Made by a program: the position numbers and the translations under genes
The notes under the pieces: model-generated
Database searches by the model: none
Told to the model about the DNA's origin: nothing
The model's input: only the letters and a program-made list of their open reading frames with translations
Assembly (NCBI GenBank): GCA_965368585.1
Contig: CBDUNM010000090.1
Span: 1-20,420 of the forward strand
From: JARRQB01 sp965368585
GTDB lineage: Bacteria > Pseudomonadota > Gammaproteobacteria > Chromatiales > Chromatiaceae
Direction: 5' to 3'
DNA: 20,420 nucleotides
Shown here: one piece after another, positions 14,945-20,420 of the stretch
Layout: the number at the start of each line of letters is the position of its first letter
Position numbering within the stretch: position 1 is the stretch's first letter

Positions 14945-17900
14945 ATGGCGTCATTGCAAGCAACAAACTTATCGTCCAAGGGACTGATCAAACCGATTCA
15001 CGCCAACGTGCCCGGGCGTACCCGGTTCGATGTTTCCGGTCTTTACCGCTCGGCTCGGCTGAAACAAGCGCTGGAAGCCAGCCTGCTCGCGGTTCAGGGT
15101 GTTCGCATGGCCAAGGCCAATGTCCTAACGGGGCACCTGTTGATCGTTTATGCCCCGGAAATGAGTATCACGGATATCGTTGCGCATATCGAGGCCGAGT
15201 TGGGTGACAAGCCTGGTCGAAACCCCTCAGTCCGAGCACGCGCCAAACCTTTACACTTTGCGGTAGCCAAAGTCCTGCGCGGTTTCGGCGCCATGGTCAG
15301 GGGGTTTTCCGCGTATACGTCGGCACCCGCCTTCGGCGCGGCGGCAGGCGCGGCCTCGGCCGTATCCGGCGGCAAACTGGTGCAGGATATACTGCCTTGG
15401 TACGGCATGAACCACGCCGAGGTACTGGACAAGCTGGGCGTATCGGAACAAGGCCTGAGCGTAGAAGAGGCCATGGCCCGCCTGCAGCGTTACGGCCCCA
15501 ACAGCCTGACCGCCGGTGAGAAGCGCTCCGACCTGGCGATCTTTGTCGACCAGTTCATCAACGCCCCGGTCGCGTTGCTCGCGGCCTCCGCGGTCATTTC
15601 GGTCATGACCGGCGGCCGCGTGGATGCGGCCGTGATCATGGGGGTGGTGTTGATCAACTCGATGATCGGCTTCGTCACCGAGCGGCAATCAGAAAAAGCG
15701 ATTGCGTCTCTGGCAAAGAGCGGCGTCAACGAGGCCATGGTGCTGCGCGACGGGCAGAACCTCGTGGTGCCGATCGACTCGGTCGTGCCGGGGGACATCC
15801 TGCTGCTGACACCGGGGACCTATATCGGCGCGGACCTCCGGCTGCTGCATTCGCACCGGCTGTCGGTGGACGAGTCGGCGCTTACGGGTGAAAGCCTCCC
15901 GGTCTCCAAAGACCACGCGTTCACCGCCGAGGCCGACACGGCCCTGGGTGACCGGGTCAACATGGGTTACATGGGCACTCACGTCACCGGCGGAAACGGC
16001 CGGGGGGTGGTGATCGCGACCGGCGAGGCCACCGAGCTGGGACAGATCCAGACCATGGTCGGCGAGGCCGAGGCTCCGGAAACCCCCATGGAAAGACAGT
16101 TGACCCAGTTGGGCACGCAGATGGTGTACATCAGCACCGGCGTGTGTGTGGTGGTATTCGGCGTCGGTCTGCTGCGCGGATTCGGCTGGATAGAAATGCT
16201 CAAGTCGGCGGTTTCACTGGCGGTGGCGGCGGTGCCCGAGGGCTTGCCGGCGGTGGCAACCACGACGCTCGCCATGGGCATCGCGAACATGCGCAGGCAC
16301 AACGTCTCGGTGCGGCACCTGGAGGCGGTGGAGACGCTCGGATCGGTACAGGTGTTCTGCATGGACAAGACCGGCACGCTGACCCAAAACCGCATGGCGG
16401 CGGTTGCCGTGCACGCGGGCGGACAGGAGTTCGCAGTCATCGACACCGCGTTTCAACGTGACGGCGCCACCATCGACCCCATGGCTCGTGAGGAACTGGT
16501 CCGACTGATGCAGGTGTTCACCCTTTGCAGCGAGGTCGAGATCGACGACATTGACGGGATTCTGGAACTACAGGGCTCCGCCACGGAAAAGGCCTTGGTC
16601 AATCTGGGTATAGAAGCGGGCCTAGATGTGGTGGCGCTGCGCCGTGAACATCCGGTGCTGAACACCCGCTACCGCGCCGAGGGCCGCCCGTACATGAGTA
16701 CCCTGCATCCGTATAAGGGCGGCAAGCACCTGCTCGCCGTAAAGGGCAGCCCGGATGCACTACTTGCAATGTGCGACTACCAGATGAGGGGAGGCAAGCG
16801 GGTTCGGCTCTCGAATCAGGCGCGCGAGGCGATTCTGGACGAAAACGAGCGCATGGCGGGAAATGCCCTGCGGGTGCTCGGCGCCGCCTTCCGCGAACTC
16901 GACGACGGCCAGATACCCGAAAAGACCGAGAAACTGACCTGGCTGGGACTGGCCGGCATGGCCGATCCGATGCGCCCGGGCATGGACAAGCTCATTGCTC
17001 AGTATCACCGCGCCGGCATCGGGACCATCATGATCACCGGCGATCAGGCCGCGACGGCGGAGGCCATCGGTGAGCAACTGGGACTGAGTGGCGACAAGCC
17101 GTTGCGGGTGCTGGAATCGACCAAGTTGGAAGATATGGAACCCGATCTGTTGGCAGGCCTGGCGAGGAATGTACATGTGTTCGCCCGCGTCAGTCCCGCG
17201 CACAAGCTCAAGATCGTGCGCGCCCTGCAGGAGGCGGGTTATGTGGTCGCCATGACCGGTGACGGCATCAACGACGGTCCCGCGCTGAAGGCCTCGGACA
17301 TCGGTGTGGCGATGGGCGCCGGTGGCACAAACGTCGCGCGCGAGGTGTCGGACGTGGTGCTGGAAGACGACAACCTGCACACCATGAACATCGCCATCCG
17401 CCAAGGCCGCACGATATACGGCAACATCCGCAAAATGATCCATTTTATGGTCTCGACCAATCTGACGGAGATCGAAGTGATGCTGGTCGGGATTGCCGCC
17501 GGCTGGGGACAGCCGCTGAACCCCATGCAATTACTGTGGATCAACCTGGTCACCGACATCTTTCCGGGCCTGGCCCTGTCGATGGAGCCGCCGGAGCGGG
17601 ATATCATGGAGCGCGACCCGCGCGATCCGGACGAGGCCATTATCGAGGGACGCGACCTGAAGCGCATGCTATTCGAGTCTGGAACCATCGGGGTGGGCAC
17701 CATGGCCGCCTACTGGTTCGGGATGCGCCGCTACGGTGCGGGTCCGGCGGCGGCTACCCTGGCCTTCAACACCCTGACGCTGAACGAATTGGCCCACGCG
17801 TACAGCGCCCGCTCTGAAAACCGGCACGTTTTCGGCGGCGAAAAGCTGCCGCCGAACAACTACCTGGTCGCGGCGAACCTGGGCATGCTGGCGTTGCAGG

Positions 17901-18154
17901 TGCTGGTCAGCATAGTGCCCGGGGCACGGCGCCTGCTGGGCACCACGCCGCTCGGGCGGGCTGACCTGATAGCCATCGGCGCGTGCGTGCTTGGCCCGTT
18001 GGTCGTGAACGAATTGACCAAGCCAAAGCGGCGAAAGAAGGCAGCGAGCGCCATCGAATCGCAGCCTGGCGAAATGGCGGTTGCAGACCAACCGACGGGC
18101 GACCTACAGCGCCCGGTTGTCGAAGAGCGTAGCGAACAGGAGCAAGCAGCATGA
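14945..18154 (+). CDS. P2-type cation-transporting ATPase with N-terminal HMA-like extension
   Basis: This is a 1069-residue ion pump. I start it at ATG 14945 (MASLQATNL) because AAGG precedes it; an in-frame start at 14888 lacks support. Residues 17-90 form an HMA-like ferredoxin fold (HANVPGRTRFDVSGL, MAKANVLTGHLLI) without a CxxC metal site. The pump core has an N-terminal cation-ATPase domain (from about 155), the actuator motif TGES at 314-317, the membrane motif PEGLP at 431-435, phosphorylated Asp474 in DKTGTLT, KGSPD at 600-604 for ATP binding, and the hinge TGDGINDGP from about 771. PEGLP indicates the P2A/P2C group (Ca2+, Mn2+, Na+/K+), not a heavy-metal CPx pump. The C-terminus is a 40-residue polar tail. 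The stop overlaps the metK-like start by four bases (ATGA), implying translational coupling. Confidence 0.94.
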   Translation: MASLQATNLSSKGLIKPIHANVPGRTRFDVSGLYRSARLKQALEASLLAVQGVRMAKANVLTGHLLIVYAPEMSITDIVAHIEAELGDKPGRNPSVRARAKPLHFAVAKVLRGFGAMVRGFSAYTSAPAFGAAAGAASAVSGGKLVQDILPWYGMNHAEVLDKLGVSEQGLSVEEAMARLQRYGPNSLTAGEKRSDLAIFVDQFINAPVALLAASAVISVMTGGRVDAAVIMGVVLINSMIGFVTERQSEKAIASLAKSGVNEAMVLRDGQNLVVPIDSVVPGDILLLTPGTYIGADLRLLHSHRLSVDESALTGESLPVSKDHAFTAEADTALGDRVNMGYMGTHVTGGNGRGVVIATGEATELGQIQTMVGEAEAPETPMERQLTQLGTQMVYISTGVCVVVFGVGLLRGFGWIEMLKSAVSLAVAAVPEGLPAVATTTLAMGIANMRRHNVSVRHLEAVETLGSVQVFCMDKTGTLTQNRMAAVAVHAGGQEFAVIDTAFQRDGATIDPMAREELVRLMQVFTLCSEVEIDDIDGILELQGSATEKALVNLGIEAGLDVVALRREHPVLNTRYRAEGRPYMSTLHPYKGGKHLLAVKGSPDALLAMCDYQMRGGKRVRLSNQAREAILDENERMAGNALRVLGAAFRELDDGQIPEKTEKLTWLGLAGMADPMRPGMDKLIAQYHRAGIGTIMITGDQAATAEAIGEQLGLSGDKPLRVLESTKLEDMEPDLLAGLARNVHVFARVSPAHKLKIVRALQEAGYVVAMTGDGINDGPALKASDIGVAMGAGGTNVAREVSDVVLEDDNLHTMNIAIRQGRTIYGNIRKMIHFMVSTNLTEIEVMLVGIAAGWGQPLNPMQLLWINLVTDIFPGLALSMEPPERDIMERDPRDPDEAIIEGRDLKRMLFESGTIGVGTMAAYWFGMRRYGAGPAAATLAFNTLTLNELAHAYSARSENRHVFGGEKLPPNNYLVAANLGMLALQVLVSIVPGARRLLGTTPLGRADLIAIGACVLGPLVVNELTKPKRRKKAASAIESQPGEMAVADQPTGDLQRPVVEERSEQEQAA

Positions 18155-19338
18155 GCGACGATTTCATATTCACCTCGGAATCCGTCACCGCAGGCCATCC
18201 GGACAAGCTCTGCGACCAGGTGAGCGACGCCATCGTGGATCGCTTTCTCGAGGAAGACCCGTATTCCAGCGTCGTTGCGGAATGCGCGGTGTCGAGCGGC
18301 GTAATGTTTATTTCCTCCCACTACGCCTCCAAGGGAAAACTCGACATTGCCGATACCGCAAGGCAGACCATTCGTCGCGTCGGATACAGCGCCGATGTAT
18401 TCGATGCCGATTCCTGTACCATCATGACCAGCTTCGTCAATCGCACGGCAACCGACTACCGGCCGCTGGACATGGACGAGATGGACGACGGCGATCTCGA
18501 TCGCATCACGGCCAAGCAGCAAGTGACGGTTTTCGGGTATGCGTGCGACCAAACGCCGGATCTCATGCCGAAACCGATCTGGCTGGCGCATCGGTTCGCC
18601 CAAATGCTGGATTCCCCCAGGGTCGGAAAAAAACTCCCCTATCTTTTACCGGACGGCAAGGCTCAGGTCGCCGTCGAGTACGTAGACGGACTGCCACACC
18701 GGGTGCACAGCATTACCCTGGTCGCCAGCCAGACCAGTGCCGATGCGGCCAGCCTGGACCAACTGCGCAATGACTTGATCGAGCATGTGGTGACGCCGGT
18801 AGTCGATAAGCACAAGATACACTTGGACGAAAAGGCCCAGATTTTCGTCAACCCGGACGGCCCTCTGATCGGCGGGGGCCCGTCCGCACATTCGGGCTTG
18901 ACCGGACGCAAGACCGGTATCGACACCTACGGCGAATACGCACGCCATAGCGGCGCCGCGTTGAGCGGCAAGGACCCGTTGCGCATTGATCGCGTCGGGG
19001 CCTACGCGGCCCGCTATGCCGCAAAGAATATTGTCGCCGCGGGAATGGCCGGGGAATGTGAAGTGCAGTTGAGCTATTCCATCGGCGCGGCCGGCCCCGT
19101 CAGCGTGCGGGTGCGCACCTTCGGTTCCGGCGAAGCCGACGACAAAGAAATCGCCAAATACCTGACCGATGGTATCGATTTCAGACTGGGGGCGATCGTG
19201 CGCGATTTACGGCTGCAAAAACTTGCCGGCCAAACGAAAGGTAAGTTTTTCCAGAACTTAGCGGTTTACGGCCATATGGGCCGCACCGACCTCAAGGTGC
19301 CTTGGGAAGAGACCGACAAAACAGCCGTATTTACTTGA
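18151..19338 (+). CDS. Divergent S-adenosylmethionine synthetase (MetK) homologue
   Basis: This 395-residue protein is homologous to MetK along its whole length. MetK makes S-adenosylmethionine from methionine and ATP. Conserved parts are SESVTAGHPDKLCDQ (His16, Asp18), FGYA at 128-131, PDGKAQ with Lys170, GLTGRK at 249-254, SGKDP with Lys274, IDR with Asp280, and AYAARYAAKNIVAAG. Against E. coli MetK from memory, several active-site positions differ. GAGDQG becomes TAKQQV, so Asp118 is Gln123; GPMGD becomes GPSAH, so Asp238 is His247; Glu55 is His57; Lys269 is Arg278; and the KQS loop is NRT. It overlaps the P-type ATPase stop by four bases. Whether it still makes SAM, or uses another substrate, cannot be read from sequence, so I give no symbol. 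An ordinary metK elsewhere is likely. Confidence 0.9.
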   Translation: MSDDFIFTSESVTAGHPDKLCDQVSDAIVDRFLEEDPYSSVVAECAVSSGVMFISSHYASKGKLDIADTARQTIRRVGYSADVFDADSCTIMTSFVNRTATDYRPLDMDEMDDGDLDRITAKQQVTVFGYACDQTPDLMPKPIWLAHRFAQMLDSPRVGKKLPYLLPDGKAQVAVEYVDGLPHRVHSITLVASQTSADAASLDQLRNDLIEHVVTPVVDKHKIHLDEKAQIFVNPDGPLIGGGPSAHSGLTGRKTGIDTYGEYARHSGAALSGKDPLRIDRVGAYAARYAAKNIVAAGMAGECEVQLSYSIGAAGPVSVRVRTFGSGEADDKEIAKYLTDGIDFRLGAIVRDLRLQKLAGQTKGKFFQNLAVYGHMGRTDLKVPWEETDKTAVFT

Positions 19339-19345
19339 CAGTGAC

Positions 19346-19376
19346 AGCGCTACCGCCAATAACAAGCGGCAGCGCT
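19346..19376. terminator. Imperfect hairpin after the metK-like gene
   Basis: AGCGCTaCCGC at 19346-19356 pairs with GCGGcAGCGCT at 19366-19376 apart from one mismatch. It starts eight bases after the metK-like stop and lies before the convergent gene that ends at 19419, so it can serve as a terminator for either side. There is no T-run. Confidence 0.55.
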
Positions 19377-19418
19377 AATCTGACGGCTTGTCGTACGCCT
19401 GCACGCAGTACGCTGCGG

Positions 19419-19631
19419 TCAGACTTTGGCCACTCGCGTAACCTGACGAATCAACAGCCCGCTCGCCAGCGAGAATATACCCGTGACCGCCGCTATTTTT
19501 GCAAGCTCTTGGGGCGGCGGCATACGCAGACGGAACTCTCCGTCCGCCTTCGCCATGCCCATGTTGTAGTGAATGAGAGCCTCGGCCATGAAGACTCCGA
19601 ACGTGATCCCGCTAACCATCAAACCACCCAT
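19419..19631 (-). CDS. Small two-helix membrane protein, unknown function
   Basis: This 70-residue protein starts at ATG 19631 preceded by GGAGGGG, a strong ribosome binding site. Two hydrophobic segments are visible: residues 4-20 (LMVSGITFGVFMAEALI) and about 45-62 (IAAVTGIFSLASGLLI). They are joined by a polar loop with MAKADGEFRLRMPPPQEL, and the protein ends in a basic tail (RQVTRVAKV). I do not recognise the family. It is convergent with the metK-like gene (80 bases apart) and divergent from the polyhydroxyalkanoate-system gene. Confidence 0.7.
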   Translation of the reverse strand: MGGLMVSGITFGVFMAEALIHYNMGMAKADGEFRLRMPPPQELAKIAAVTGIFSLASGLLIRQVTRVAKV

Positions 19632-19765
19632 AGTCCCCTCCGGTTTTTTCTGCCGCCGAATTTTCCATAGTATACCAACCTTTTATCAAGTACTACGAGG
19701 AGACTCGAAGTATCGATGCCTTTATAGGTCAGCGAAAATCGCAATAAAGCGCGCTCGTGTCCCCT

Positions 19766-19794
19766 TTGTTATGCGCCTTGTAACAACGTATGAT
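19766..19794 (+). promoter_or_regulatory. Sigma70-like promoter for the gene at 19887
   Basis: TTGTTA at 19766-19771 and TATGAT at 19789-19794 are separated by exactly 17 bases, matching 4 of 6 and 5 of 6 consensus positions. Transcription would start near 19801, giving an 86-base leader before the ATG at 19887. Confidence 0.5.
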
Positions 19795-19886
19795 TAAGCA
19801 CTTGAGTCCGGTCGGCATTGAACTAAAGCAATTCGAGCTTACCGATACATAATTGTCGCATTGACCTAAATTCTATTTTCTAAGCT

Positions 19887-20174
19887 ATGGCCAATATTCA
19901 CATCAAACGCGCTCACAAGTTGGCAAGGGACGAGGCTCGGGCTCGAATAGAGAAGATAGCCGAGGATCTCGCGAATAAACTGGATGCAGAATACGCCTGG
20001 CAAGGCGATTCCTTGCACTTCAAACGGACCGGCGCATCGGGATGCATCGACGTTGGAGACGATTTCGTGGAATGCAACGTCAAATTGGGGATGCTGCTGG
20101 CACCGATGAAAGGCAGGGTTGAGGCATCTCTGGTGGAGAATATCCACAAAGTGTTGGACAGCGACGATAAGTAG
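19887..20174 (+). CDS. Polyhydroxyalkanoic acid system family protein
   Basis: This 95-residue protein matches the small polyhydroxyalkanoate granule-region family (PHA_gran_rgn type). Visible marks are the N-terminal IHIKRAHKLARDEARARIEKIAEDL block, a LDAEYAWQGDSLHFKRTGASG strand pair with the usual W..D..F pattern, IDVGDDFVECNVKLG and LLAPMKGRVEASL. Members are predicted cytosolic proteins linked to PHA granules, though their exact role is not settled. The start is set by ATG 19887; the ribosome binding site is weak, but a good promoter lies upstream. No phaC or phasin gene is visible nearby; 20175-20420 shows no convincing gene. Confidence 0.9.
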   Translation: MANIHIKRAHKLARDEARARIEKIAEDLANKLDAEYAWQGDSLHFKRTGASGCIDVGDDFVECNVKLGMLLAPMKGRVEASLVENIHKVLDSDDK

Positions 20175-20420
20175 GCGCCAGCGTGGTGGAGTCGGCCGCC
20201 TTGATTTACGCTTCGCCTGCATTCACGGGTTCACACGGCGTCGGTCGGCACATCCTGATATCGCGCCGCAGCCCGGTATGATCGATACCGTTTACGACAG
20301 GGTCCAAGGGTCGAACGCACGCGACTCTAAAGATATGATGTCATAGGAGCAAGACCAGCGAGGCTGACCACCCAAATTACACGATTCGACAAAGCTCGGT
20401 CCAACAATTCCAACGCGGGC

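Noticed and set aside
16760..17530. Minus-strand frame of 256 codons inside the ATPase gene
   Set aside because: His/Gln-rich shadow of the ATPase reading frame; no family features.

Overview
The window looks like a chromosomal segment of a gammaproteobacterium (GC-rich, Shine-Dalgarno-led genes). The clues are the mutY-yggX overlap, a COG4067 protease/rimK/desuccinylase cluster, Sco and PCu(A)C copper genes, a polyhydroxyalkanoate-system protein and gamma-type tRNA-Phe and tRNA-Gly. I cannot name a genus from sequence alone.

Layout. Positions 1-1854 (minus strand) hold the 3'-cut tRNA-Phe, then yggX, mutY and a DUF2007/zinc-ribbon gene in an overlapping operon. Positions 1935-3488 (plus) are a copper module: a small His-rich membrane protein, a PCu(A)C periplasmic copper chaperone and a Sco-type thiol protein, which together would serve cytochrome oxidase CuA assembly. 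Positions 3550-5212 (minus) are a decayed rimB-rimK pair, each gene reduced to its two ends by an internal deletion, followed by an intact succinylglutamate desuccinylase/aspartoacylase-family gene. A tRNA-Gly(CCC) lies at 5267-5340.

Positions 5341-11461 are low-density accessory DNA: a frameshifted ParA-family pseudogene, small membrane proteins, two glycine-rich paralogues about 3.8 kb apart, a lysine-rich histone H1-like protein, an EcsC-family protein with a second membrane protein upstream, a possible 47-residue double-CxxC ORF and several hundred bases with no recognisable gene.

Positions 11462-19338 (plus) hold a YugP-type zinc peptidase, then what is probably one operon: an ArsB/NhaD-superfamily permease, a tandem UspA protein, a large P2-type cation ATPase with an extra N-terminal domain, and a metK homologue whose start codon overlaps the ATPase stop. 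This reads as an ion-homeostasis/stress operon. The MetK homologue is unusual because several canonical active-site residues, including two of the metal- or substrate-binding aspartates, are replaced. The window ends with a small convergent membrane protein and a polyhydroxyalkanoate granule-associated gene behind a good sigma70-like promoter.

The observations most worth follow-up are the divergent MetK coupled to a cation pump, the parallel internal deletions of rimB and rimK, and the duplicated glycine-rich membrane protein family.
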